Part shown: piece by piece, positions 1 through 12,600 of the stretch
How the letters are laid out: every line of letters starts with the position of its first letter
Position numbering within the stretch: the first letter of the stretch is position 1
Translations under genes and position numbers: made by a program
NCBI GenBank assembly: GCA_019648995.1
Contig: BLXT01008461.1
Span: 1,003,599-1,033,969, forward strand
Length of the DNA: 30,371 nt
Direction of reading: 5' to 3'
Source of the DNA: Plakobranchus ocellatus
Lineage: Eukaryota; Mollusca; Gastropoda; Plakobranchidae
The notes under the pieces: model-generated
Databases searched by the model: none
Seen by the model: only the letters and a program-made list of their open reading frames with translations
What the model was told of the DNA's origin: nothing

Positions 1-154
1 CACAAAAACGAATAAGAGATAATTTAAATCAATATTAAACAATGATAAGCTATATACACAACCTGCCAACAAGTCTAAAAATATTATTGATCAATATCAA
101 TAAGGAATGAAATAGGGGCAGATAGCTGAAAAAATAGCTTGCTATTTCACCAAC

Positions 155-201
155 CTGAAACATTCACCATTGGCACATTGAAACATCTGACCTCACCAGA
201 A
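155..201 (-). CDS. Unit 4 exon U4: last part of domain 2, final exon in the window
   Basis: 47 nt, phase 2 to 1, reading SGEVRCFNVPMVNVS. The donor GTTGGT is in the same context as U2. It ends in phase 1, so an EGF-B exon is expected beyond the left edge; intron sequence at 1-154 matches the U-to-B introns of units 2 and 3. Confidence 0.88.
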
Positions 202-3200
202 CTGGAAAAAGAATAAAGGAAAAGATGTAGTGATATGTACAAAATATATTGTGAAATTTTAGACTAAATATGAAGATCATTCAAGTATTTTTCTTTTGTT
301 GTTTTAATTGAATCTTTTCTAGCTCAAAGTCTAATCATGCCAAAATCAAAAGTATGATTGAGGCAAGAGGAGTGGGTTTGGTGGCAAAGCACTAGGGTGA
401 TATGAGAGGAGAGAAAGAGAAATTAGTTTGTGTCATGTAGTGTGTCCATGATTAGGTGATATAAGATATATTTGCACTTGTTAGCTCAGTAGTAATGGCA
501 GGCCTAAACCTGTGACAGAAAGGTGCCTAGAGATTTTCAAACATGGTTGGTTTGCCTGTTATTTTGCTACCAACGTTTCTAAACTTATTCACCAGTTATT
601 AAATGCAACAGTCCATCCTGTTTGTGTTTGATTGATGTGCTAACTCAATTCTTAAAGTATTATTAGTTTTGTGCATCTCTTGTTGTAGAGGATGAAGTCA
701 GGCACAACAAATAACAAAGGCTTACCCAGCCTGTAGACAGAGATGTAGAGGAGCCAGCTGTGGTAACACCAGGACCTCATTGACACACTGACCACTGCCC
801 TGACCTACACTGTCTGGGAACACATACACACCCGGGGATAAACCTGACACTTCAGAGCTGTGGGACAAAATTATCAAATGAGACAGACCAAGCAAATGTG
901 CCCAAAAATTTTGTTGCACTTTTAATAACTTTTTTTACATGTAGGGTGCCGAATACTTAATTTTGAGAATAACAAGTTTAAGTTTTTCTTTTCTTTTATA
1001 AAATACTTTCACTATTGACTTTAACAAAGAGAAAAGGATTCAAACTGATATTACAGAATGAAATTCAAACATATACCTTCCAAGAATATAAAAACAATGT
1101 GCAACTGAGAAATAACTTTAATAGTATTGGTTGTTTACGTAGTTAGTGAGGTTAAATTGAAGATGTCTTGCTAAAATAATCTTAATGCACACATTTTCTA
1201 TTTCATTCAAAATTAGATATAAGTTAAGAAATAGTAACAAAATCTTGACTTTTGACCAAATCATAGTCACAGTACTTGTTATTGTAATAATGTATTGTTT
1301 ATTCTTTTCTTTCTCTTCCAAATGTCTCACCAATTGCCAGTGACATTGTCTGCGGTAGAGTAGACCAGGAAATAACATCCACTGGTAAGATCTGAGCAAG
1401 GCAAGACTGTACCATCAGGTGGTGTAGGCGATATAAAGTTGGGCTGACAGATAATATATGAACACTTCTGTGTATATAGTACTGTAATATATTTGCTATG
1501 AATCTTTAAAATTAGGAGATGCATCAAAATCTACATATAATGGATAACATTTTAGGAAATTTATATCTTTGAAAGTTATGGATCTTAGGTGCTTCAGACA
1601 AGGATTGTGCCACAACAAACATAAATCAAGGAGAGCTTAGTGTTCAGTTCAACTTAGGTCTCACGTTTTGTGAACCATATGCGTTAAATTCATCTCTAAT
1701 AAGCTAAATGTCCAATTTTAGATTTCTGAAAAAAAATGCATGAAATGAAGCAAATTTTGCTTCTAAAGAAAAGTTATTACACTGATTACAGATCTGATAT
1801 GGCAGAAAACAGACAAGATCATGAAAATGCATTTTCTGTGCGTGCAATGAAATATACAATAAAGTATCCCACATTTTGCCTTTGAGATTGTTTTGTTTGA
1901 AAAATGTGTTTTTCTGGAAGCTGTGTGAGCAACAATTTGCAATAAATCTGTGCATTAGTGTTTTTATACGTTTGTAAAGTTGTGAGGGTGCAGGAATCAT
2001 GAGAGGAAGTATCTACTTGGATTTAGGAGTGGACATTGCCAAAATAAGACAGAAATGAATACGAAATTTTTGATTGATTGAAAGATTAAAAATTTTAATG
2101 TTTAATTGCTGATCAAAAAAAGGTGCATCATGACCTAGTTCTGTTGTGAAAACGTGGATCTATTATTGAGATATTTAGGCCTTTCAAAGGCATTGGATTG
2201 GGAATTAACAGCTCAAATCGAACGATTTATGTGTTTTGAGCATACAAATAGGTTAAAATAAGGATATTTTATGAATATTCTTCCATATTGTTTCATTCAC
2301 TATTGGTGTGTGCTGTTCTCTTGTCCGGATTTGGCCTGCACATAATGAATAAACCGGTCTAGTTTTATTACAATGCAAGTCTATGAAACGATTAAACTGG
2401 CAAAACTCAGACATTTTTTGCCTATGATAAATTTCAAGCATTTTCTTTTTCAATCCTACGACTTTTCATTTGATTTGTAAACAAAAATTTGTTTTTCTGT
2501 CATCTGCGTGTGAGTTTCTGCTAGGGTATACATGGAAAAAAAAGGCTGTTGTAAAGGAAAGAAAGAGTAAAAGTTGCCATAGACGCTTTTTCTTACAAGC
2601 CTGATAGACTGCGACTTTTTTGCTTTGCTCTCTCCCAAAATTCCAAAAAAAAAAACGTTTTCAAAGCTAATTTTAACTACTTCAAAGTAGTGTTGGGTGG
2701 TGAATATTCTTTGGGGAGTGTACACCGATAGATCTAAGCCTATTAGCAATATTCTATAGGCTAGATCTAGATCTAATCTGGGTAGACTGATTCAGAAAAA
2801 TTCCTTGTATGATTTTGCTCTATTGTAAAAGTAGATTTAAAGCCTCCTTCAGATCATATTGGGCCTGAGAGGTGAAAAATAAGTTAATATTCATTAAAGA
2901 AAAAAAAAACCCAGCCGATTACAGGCCTCCTTTGTCCCTAGGCCAACCCATAAAAATTTATGGTTTCCGATCTCCATCCTTATTGTTAAAAATATTCTTA
3001 CTGTCTCCATTCTGTTTCAGAGAACACAATATATATTGGTCTGTCTGAACTACATTCCTAGTATTAAAAGGTTGAAATAAAGGCCACATATTTTGCTTTG
3101 AGTAAATTATAAAGTATAGCTGATTGAGGTTTGAAAATTAATTTCGCTTTCATGCAAGTTATGATGAGACGTTTTATGGTCATCAAATCAGAAGCAAAAG

Positions 3201-6200
3201 GGAAACAATGAAAGAAAATTTGGGAAGAAAAGGACAATATTGAAAACACGGTCATATATCTAAGATAATACACAATTAGCCATCACACTTCAAATTATAC
3301 TATTCAATTTGAGTTGCAGGCAAGTTTCACATCAAAGGTACATAAAGGCAGAAAACAAACATAACTGAGTAAAAGTAAATTAAAAAAAATTTTTAGCATT
3401 AATATTGATTAGTAATTATTTATATAACATTTGAGTTCATGCATACAGTAGCAAAAAATGTCTGCAGAAAGTATCTTCACACTTTTTTTTTCCATAGGTT
3501 ATCAAGTTGAGAAGGATCAGAGATAAATATTTGTGCCTCTGAAATGAGAAATAATAACTATACATCAGAGAAAGTGACCCTCATCTATGGATCAGAGTAC
3601 CAACCTAGTATTCATCATCAGAAAAGAAAACAAAACAGAAATAGTGAATGTTCTTTTAACATTTGCAGCTCTTTTTCTTTAGGGCTTTACAATATGTATT
3701 TATTTTCTGATTGTGCTTTTTTTTTTGTCTAGATGTTTGAAAATCTTCTTTTGATGTTTCAAAACATGATATGTACGATAAACTTGCCAAAAAAGTTGTC
3801 TGCTTTTATAAATTTATTTCCATCTTTTTTTTTTTTATTTTCAGTGTTCATTGTCATAGAATTGTCTTTCTTTCACTTAAAAAGATAACAAAGTCCTCCC
3901 AACACACGGATTAGGAGTTCATATATCCAATTTGTACATAATATGAGGTTTGATGACTTACAAAATGCATTTGGAGTTTGTCCTATGGGAAAATAAGACT
4001 GATTCTGGATTTAAAGAAAATTTGGAGTTGATTACCTTGATCTCCTATAATGCCTTTTGTAAGAGTCTGCTGCTCAAACTTTTTGCATTTCCGAATTCAC
4101 CAGACTAAGAGCTAAATTTTGATATGTGATATATCACTGTACATCAAATATGAAAAACGGTAAAAAATTGACTTTTGAAGTAGATGCTCAAGGCCTCTGT
4201 CTGTTTTCTGTCATATGGTATTATCCAGCATTGAAAAGATATCAGAAAGGATTCCAAGAATATATCTTTAATTTCAAGAAACTGAGATGGGACTTGTGGG
4301 TGCCCATTTTGAGGCATTCTCCTTGCGCTTAAATGCTGCTACCTTATGAATATCAAAAATAAAAAGTAAACATCACTTTGATCTGAAGAATAACTTAGTA
4401 GAAAATGAAGAACGTACAAAAACGTTAAGTATTCGGAAATACATTTTTTCAATTGTGTTCAAGTTACAATTCCTGTATAACAATCTATTGCATCTGCCTT
4501 TTCCACGAAGATACAAGAAAAAACAGTTCAAAAACTGAAAACATACCTGGCCAACATGTGCAGAAGAATTTGTGGCAAAAGTATTGGGTGGTTTTGTTGT
4601 CAATGCTGCCATAAAATTGGGAGGGGGGTGTGGGGTGGGGAGGCATGAGAATACTTCAGCAATAAATCCTAGAACTTTTAATCATTTTTTCGAATTAAGT
4701 CCTTGTAAGTCTTTGCAATATAATATTCACAAGGACAATTTGAACTCATAAGAAACAGGTCAACATACCAATAGTAAGACGATTGCTTTTCTCCATTTTC
4801 ATACTCAAGAACCATTCAGTCAATTATTTTTATGTGGAAAACAAGAACAGAAAAAAAAAGCTATTTAAATCACTTCCTGTAATAATCCACTTGCCAAAAG
4901 AAAATTTCGAAGATCTGAAATAAATCTCTGTGACTGATCTACACATTGACATTTAAACTTTCCTGGAAATTGAAATAAGAGCTTATCTTATCCAATTGGA
5001 GTTTAAACTTCTCACCATTATCTGTAAATACTATATGAAAACATCCTGTATCCTTGGTACTTCTGGAAAAGATGAAAAGAAAATGCTACTATACTTTCAT
5101 CAAAATAATGAAAGTATTTCATTTAAACAAACTTGTAAGTAGAATTTGTGTATACTTTTTTAAAACTTACAATAACCAAGTTTAATGCAACTACATGAAC
5201 TTTTGTTGAGACAATAGATAGGAAAGTTCAAAAATAGAAGTGTTATCACAGTAGATATTAAATGTTGAAACTGATAGAGAAACATAGATATTATATTAGT
5301 CTGCAGTGTGCAAAAGGATGAAATCACTTTAAAAAGGAGCCTTCAGCTATAGACTTTATCATTTTGGATCTTTACAAAAAAAGCCTCTCCACACACATTA
5401 AAGACTTTCCCTTACACAGATTTAGCTGCTAAGCAGAAAATATATAGATTTGTCAAGACAAAGAAAACTAACAGTTGATCTCCAACATCCACACACAGCT
5501 GTTTCTGTCCAGGGACAGCAGATGTTGTAGTAACAGGTGTGAGGAAGGTTGAGCCAGGCAGGCCTGTTGAGTTGTCTCTTACTGTAGGATCAAGGGTCAC
5601 ATTTATGTCAGGTGACCTGGGGCCAGGGGTGACTTTAGGAAGGGAACTGTGAACAAATTGATCAGAAATCAAAGACTGAGGATCCCACTTTGTTGTGGGT
5701 GCAGATGAAAAATATAGTTATTCACATTTATGTCAATGACCTAAACAAAATACAATATTCAGAGCTCCCTCTCACAGGAAATCTGACTAGATCTGTATCA
5801 GTTGGATACATTCACTTTGGTAAGGGTACTGTGAAGAAATTGGTCAGGAATCAAATTCCAAGGTTTTTTTGGTTTTTTTTGTAGAGATGAAAACACTATA
5901 GTTCCTAACATTATGGCAATGGCCTAAGCAAAATGACACATTCTAACCATCACACTCAGAGCTTTGTCTACTTAAAAAATCTTTATTAAATCCAAAATGA
6001 AAGCCTAATCCACTGCCAATAACAGCTCAAAAACTTATGTTGAGTGATTTTTTGTGTGTGTGTTTCAATCTGAGTTTCAATGTGCTCTTTTTTGCATGTA
6101 CAAAATGTGCATCCTGAAAAAACAAAATCCTCAAACATACTGAAACATGATATTCTACATGGGAAAGGAGGGCTTTGAATGTGAGGCAGAAATCTTAGAA

Positions 6201-9200
6201 AAGCAAGACCATCAACAAAATAAAATACCCGTTGTAATCCCCAGTTGTGTAGACAGGGAAGTGACATGGAATGTTGACCTTACAGTTGACAGTACCTCCA
6301 GGTGTGGGACCCAGCTGCTCAGTTATTGAAGGCTATGGACCAATTAATTAATGAAAGAAATAAAATTATAAATTTTTTTTTGAACTTTTTAGTGATTACT
6401 GTGTAATCTTGGGCTTGATATTTTTTCATCAATGGAACTTTTCTTTAAGTCAGAAGCTAAGTGCTATTTTGATCATAGGGACCTCAGACATCCTTTAAAA
6501 AAAACACGGATGAAAAAAAACCAGACAAACTTAGTTTAAAGTGAGGCTTGGAACAAGTGAGCTATGATAGCGGAAAAAATAATAAGTGTCTCAGATAAAT
6601 TCAATTGTAAATATGTTACAATATTGATTTGATCAATTGCAACATAAATGGCTTTCAATCTCGGCTGCATGATAATATACCTTCACCATTTCTTCATCCA
6701 TGTTTTAGTGCAAAAAAGAAACAGTCACAAGTATTTACAGGTGCAATTTTTCTCTCATTGGTAATCTTTCCTTTTGTTTTCTGCTCAATATTTTCACACA
6801 ATTTATTCTTTCACATACATTTTTTTTCAAATATCATGATGACCAATATTTATTCAGTACAGCTTGTATCTGCATATTTAATTGAAATCTTAATCTTTTC
6901 TATATCTCTTACTTGTGATGGATGTGGATCAACATCAACTGAAAAGTAAAAAATCATGAATTTAGTTTGCAAAATTGAAGTAAAGACTCTTCATTACTAA
7001 CTTCAAATAAATCCAAATTTTGTTCTGCATTACAGCTAAAAGAAGCAAGTGTGCCAGGTATTATTAAATCCTAAGAATAATGTAAAGCAAACTTACCAAA
7101 TATTTGGACTGGCACAGGAAAACTTAAGATGAACTTTTTTTTCTATTACCAAAAAGTTTAAGTCATCCTGTACTTTCATGGAAAGCACATTTATTATCAA
7201 CCGTTTCATCAGAGTTCATGTTTGCAAACTAAAACTAACAGAGAGTAAATTGACGACATTCCCACCTGCTGAACAGTTTACTCCCGAGAAGCCAAGACGA
7301 CATAAACATTTATATATTCCTTTGTTTGCTTGACAAATTCCACCATTCTGGCAGGGGCTTGGATTGCACAGATTCAAATCTTGAATAATTAGAAAAAAAA
7401 ACTCCACTAAAGTGAATCGCTTTCCCATTTTTAATAGTTAAAATTGACCAGTACTGGTAGTAAGTTCAGATTTCCTAATACTTCACATAGAGAGTGTCGA
7501 AAAGATTAGGATATATTGGGTAGATAAACCAAAAGATCATGGCTATGAAGGTAAAGAAAAGCATAAAGAAGTAGAAGCTTAAGACAGTGTGATAACTTAT
7601 AAAAACTTAAATTTTCATATTACCCAGAATATAAAAATGTTTAGAGAGAGCACAAAATGCCACACTGCAACAATAATGAGCCTGAAAAAAATTGGGTCCC
7701 AAGCCTTGTGGAAAGTATACATGAAAATATCACAGAGTACCAAACACAGCCATGCTCTTCTTAATATATGAGAGAATTGAGGGGGAAAAGTTTACAGATG
7801 AGTTATGACACGAACGCCCATTTTTAAAATTGTCACACATTTATACTTATTCCTTTTACAAAGAAGTATTTTTGTGGTCCACTTGCCAATCCCACACTTA
7901 ATGATAGATAACAAAGTCAATGTATGGTGGTATATATATACAGAGAGAGTAGGATAGATACAGTGGTGTAACTCAGACAATTCTGATTGCCATTTATACT
8001 GCTATCAGCGATACTTTCTCTAAGATTTCCATTTACTGGGTCTGGCAACAGTGAAAAAACATAGTGATTCTAAAAATCCTTTCAAACTTGTTATTAGAAA
8101 TAAATGGAAAAATATTCGAAAAACTAATGAACACAGAATTTCTACAAAAACAAATAAAAATATGATTTACACCACAGAGAGAAGTTATCCTGAAATACAT
8201 ACTGTGTAGTGCCCAGACTAAAATCAGTCAGAAACTTCATAAAGACAGGACATTTTCTGCTATACATAGATAGGCACAGAGAGACTCCTTAAAAGCTGTC
8301 TTTTCGTCAAATTTCCATAAGATTTGAAAATTGCCATGCAGCATGATTAGCATTGCTATATTTTCCAGGCTGGTGGATGCCACCACTATTTGAAGATAAG
8401 CACGAGACCCTGGGCTCCCACCTACCACGTGAATTTTGGAGGTACACAGGCAACATGTTTAGAGCCGTACTCATGGCAACCTGTCTTGTATGCAAAGATT
8501 ATTGCTCAGAAGCTTCGAATCTTAACCCATGGGGCAAATATTGGCAAATTCTTGGCATTCAGACCAAACATGAGGAAATGCATCGTCTTGTTGCCCACAC
8601 AAATAATACACAGTAGTGACCAACTTTGAAGCTCTGGTCTGAAAGAAAAAGCATGTGTTTTGCTCTTGCAGGAAAAATTTGCACTGCATCACTCTATCTA
8701 GGCATTGAAGATAATCGTTTGCCTTGTAAGCTTCATAAAATTTGGAGAATCTATCCTGGTGTAGTGCCCTAAGTAAGATCAGTCAGGCAAGCTCCATGAG
8801 CAGAGAGAGGATATCCTGACATATCTGTGTAGTACCCAGATTAAGATTAGCCAGACAAGCTTCACGTAGACTGTTATAGGACACATTCTGACATACATAG
8901 ATAGTCACAGAGAAACTCACCAGGAATGCAGGCAGGCAGAGAGAAGTTATCCTGACATACACAGTGTGTAGTGCCCAGACTAGGGTCAGCCAGACAAGCA
9001 CCATGTGGGCTGTTACAGGACACATTCTGACATAAGATCTGACCTGGCGACACAATAAGAAAAAAAAAAAATCAACAATGATTATCCACTATGTTAACTT
9101 AAATTCTACAATATGGCAGTAGTGATTTAGTTGAATTGATACAAATCTAGGTCTGCCATTTTGATCAGGAGTTATAAATTTGCGGTTCCAAGCTTGATAG

Positions 9201-9606
9201 ACAGTTCATGAAGTTCATAGGTGTTAACTAGTGAATTTTATCTCAAAACCAAGCCAAATAAGTAGTATGTTGCATTTTTCATATTTTGAAACTGGACTAT
9301 GTAAACTTGGAAAAGGTATGATGATTTGGTGGCAAAGTTTTGAGCTTTTAAAGTTTTTATAGATTACATACAATATATACAGAACATGTGCAATCTTTTA
9401 GTCCATTCATAATATTCAATGCGATAGGACTGATCTCAAGTCTCATTCATACTTTGGTATTGTAAATCTTGAAAATCTACTTTATTTTATCCCACTTCTT
9501 TACAAAAATCTTAGAATCTTAGAGAACAAGCCTTATTAGCCTCATCAGCTTTGCATGAGGGAATCATGAGGGAGGGAGGGGGAGGGGGAGGGGGAGGGAG
9601 AGGCAA

Positions 9607-9674
<68 letters not shown>

Positions 9675-12600
9675 TAAATCAAACATTTAAAATCACAATC
9701 TAAACACATAACCTGCCTTCAAATCTGAAAATATTATTATTCATCAATATGAATAAGAAATGAAATAGGAGCAGACAGCTGAACAAATGGCTTGCTATTT
9801 CACTAACCTGAAACATTCACCAGAGGCACATTGAAACATCTGACCTCACCAAAACTGGAAAAAGAAGAATAAGAAAAAAAAGTCAGATATACATAGTGAC
9901 CTGTGAAATTTGAAACTGAATGAAGATCACTCAAGTGTTTTTCTTTTCTTTTTACTGAATCTTTTCTAGGTCCCTTTTGTAATCATGCCCAAGTCAAACT
10001 ATGATTGGGACTAAAGAAGTGGGTTTGGTGGCAGACCAGTACGGTTAGATGAGGGAAGCCAACGCTAAATTAGTTTGTATCAAGCACTCTGTCAATGAGT
10101 AGGTGATGTTAGGTATTTTGACCCTTGTTAGGTCAGTGCCAATGGCAGGCTCAGACCTGTGACAGAAACGTACCTGGAGTTTTTTCAGGATGAGTTTTCT
10201 TGCTCAATATTATCAATTTTTCAAAACTTATTCACCATGTGTTAATGGTTGATTGATGTGATATCTCAATTCTTAAAATGAGTATTATTACAGGGATGCC
10301 AGTGGCCGCAAAAAAAAACCCCAGGAAACTTCTCAGTTAGCTGGAGTGCAGGGGCCACCTTAGGCCCAAGCAGGGTCCAAAATTGGTTTTTAGCAATTTT
10401 CAGGCTTGATTCTGTGCCTCTCCTGCATTGAAATTATGTTTTTGAGGTGAACAATGACAAGCATAAAACATTAGAAAATCAATACAAAAAAAATAAAGGC
10501 AAAAAGTCAGAAATCAGATTTAAATTAGAAAACTGACCTAATATTAGCTTAGTGTATTTCTTGTTATAGAGGATGAAGCTAGGCACAACAATCAGAAATC
10601 TTACCCAGCCTGTAGACACAGATGTAGAGGAGCCACCTGTGGTAATACCAGGATTTCACTGACACACTGACCACTGCCCAGACTCACACTGTCTGGGAAC
10701 ACATACACACCAGGGGATAAACCTGACACTTCAGAGCTGGTAGGAGGAAATCATCAAATAAGACAAAACTTGTGCTTGATGAAAGTCTGTTGTGCTTTAA
10801 TAATGAAAAGAAAGTCGGATGTTCCTATCAAACTTTCATAAAAATGTTTGAAAATTTTCCTTTTCCTTACACTACTAGAAAGTTACAGAGAGAATCTTCA
10901 GGCTGTTTCAGTGATCAAAAATGTTCAAAATGAGACTTCTGACCCATGCAGATGGGGCTTTTAACTGATAAAAGGCGTTATCGCCCGCCATCGCCCTTTA
11001 TTTTCTTTACAGTGGCTGGGCCTTAATAGTTTCTGTTGCTGGAAGAGTTCTACTTTCGTTTTCGGTTTACTGTTCTAAAATTGAATGAATGGTTACCGAG
11101 TAACGATTTTTTCAAAATGACCTTCAACTTGCTCTTGCAACTGACAGACAGATCGATGAATAAAGAAGATGAAGATGAGGGTAGCCCTGTAGATGATGTT
11201 GGAGATGAAATTGCAGATGAAAGTGATGTTGATTTTGATGTAGAGGAGGTAGAAGGTGATGGGCGAAGTCTAGACTCTTCCGATGATGATGAATCTGAAT
11301 GTAGATCTAGATCTAGTCCTAGCCCCACTGCCGAGATTGTGTTGTCAATTTTTTTCAATATACCATAATATCACTGATACTTAGTGTTATATATCTTAAG
11401 AAAGTGCATCCAATCTTCTATTTTTTGGTGTTTGAATTATGTTTGTACCTTCCTTGGTTTAAAATTTATGACAAGTTTGGTAAAACGTGTACTTTTGTAA
11501 ATTAGAATTATGCCCCTTACACCCGCCATAGGCCATTGTTAATTATGAGCTGGGCCAGCCCTCTATCAGTTAAAAAATATAACTTCCAAGAATATTATTA
11601 CATGGGCAATTGAGAAACAACATTGATAGTATTGGGCAGTATGTGGTTGGCACTTCAAGTGAAAATCTTCTGCTAAAACAATATTAGCAATCACATTTTT
11701 TCCTTTTTATTCAAAATTATATTTTTGCCAAGAAATATTTTTAAAATCTTGGCTTTTGCCCCAAATTATACCTTCAGTATTTGTAAATATAATGATTGAT
11801 TTTTTTCTATTTTTTTTTTTTCACTTTTATACACTTTGTCTCACCAATTGCCAGTGATATTGTCTGGTGTAGAGTAAACCAGGAAATAGCATCCACTTGT
11901 AGGATATGAACAAGGCAAGACTGTACCATCAGATGGTGTAGGTGATACAAAATTGGGCTGGCAGAAAACATGAACATTTCTGTGTATCTATATAATATAT
12001 TATAACACAATTTTAGCCAGAGGTACTTTGATATACTGGTTAGGAATTTTAAAAAGAGAACACACATCAAAAGAAACAATTTTAGGAAACTTTAATCCTT
12101 GAAATTCATAGATAGTGTATATGTGCTTCTTAAAAAAATTGTTTTGACTAAGAAAAAAAAAATTGTCTTTTAAGTTTTGGTCAAGTTAAATCTTGACCAT
12201 TATAAACAATACTTTCCACATCCAGGTCTAATTAACCCAAAGTCAAGTTTCTCAATTGTTAAAAAAGACTTGAAATTAAGTAAAAACACCCTTTTTCAAA
12301 TTGCTTCTAATGAAGGGATTTACACAGACAATGGATTTGACAGATAATTGTNNNNNNNNNNNNNNNNNNNNNNNNNNNNNNNNNNNNNNNNNNNNNNNNN
12401 NNNNNNNNNNNNNNNNNNNNNNNNNNNNNNNNNNNNNNNNNNNNNNNNNNNNNNNNNNNNNNNNNNNNNNNNNNNNNNNNNNNNNNNNNNNNNNNNNNNN
12501 NNNNNNNNNNNNNNNNNNNNNNNNNNNNNNNNNNNNNNNNNNNNNNNNNNNNNNNNNNNNNNNNNNNNNNNNNNNNNNNNNNNNNNNNNNNNNNNNNNNN

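Larger units (their letters stand above)
1..9043 (-). repeat. Segmental duplication copy 3 (B3 exon to U4-B4 intron, cut by the window edge)
   Basis: Same order again. Larger because of the hAT-like insertion (1803-4210) and decayed EGF exon copies (8172-8897). Introns 202-725, 858-1330, 4606-5015, 5063-5472 and 6333-6912 are paralogous to the matching introns of copies 1 and 2 and contain nothing else recognised. Confidence 0.75.

Noticed and set aside
4547-4605. Cysteine-containing reading of exon W (DNKTTQYFCHKF...)
   Set aside because: Its phase does not match Z (exit 1) or T (entry 0). The Thr/Pro-rich frame fits both sides in all four units.
6147-6329. Plus-strand frame conserved at 21846-22037 (EVTWNVDLT...)
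   Set aside because: It is the antisense of exon X. Its conservation is explained by X on the minus strand.
8353-8629. A plus-strand gene of its own
   Set aside because: The frames are short, overlap each other and lack recognised motifs or flanking exons. Kept only as an unexplained segment.
11050-11358. Ser-rich minus-strand frame of 102 residues
   Set aside because: It is the antisense shadow of the acidic plus-strand frame in the TTAA-flanked element (GAT/GAA codons read as Ser/Phe-type codons).
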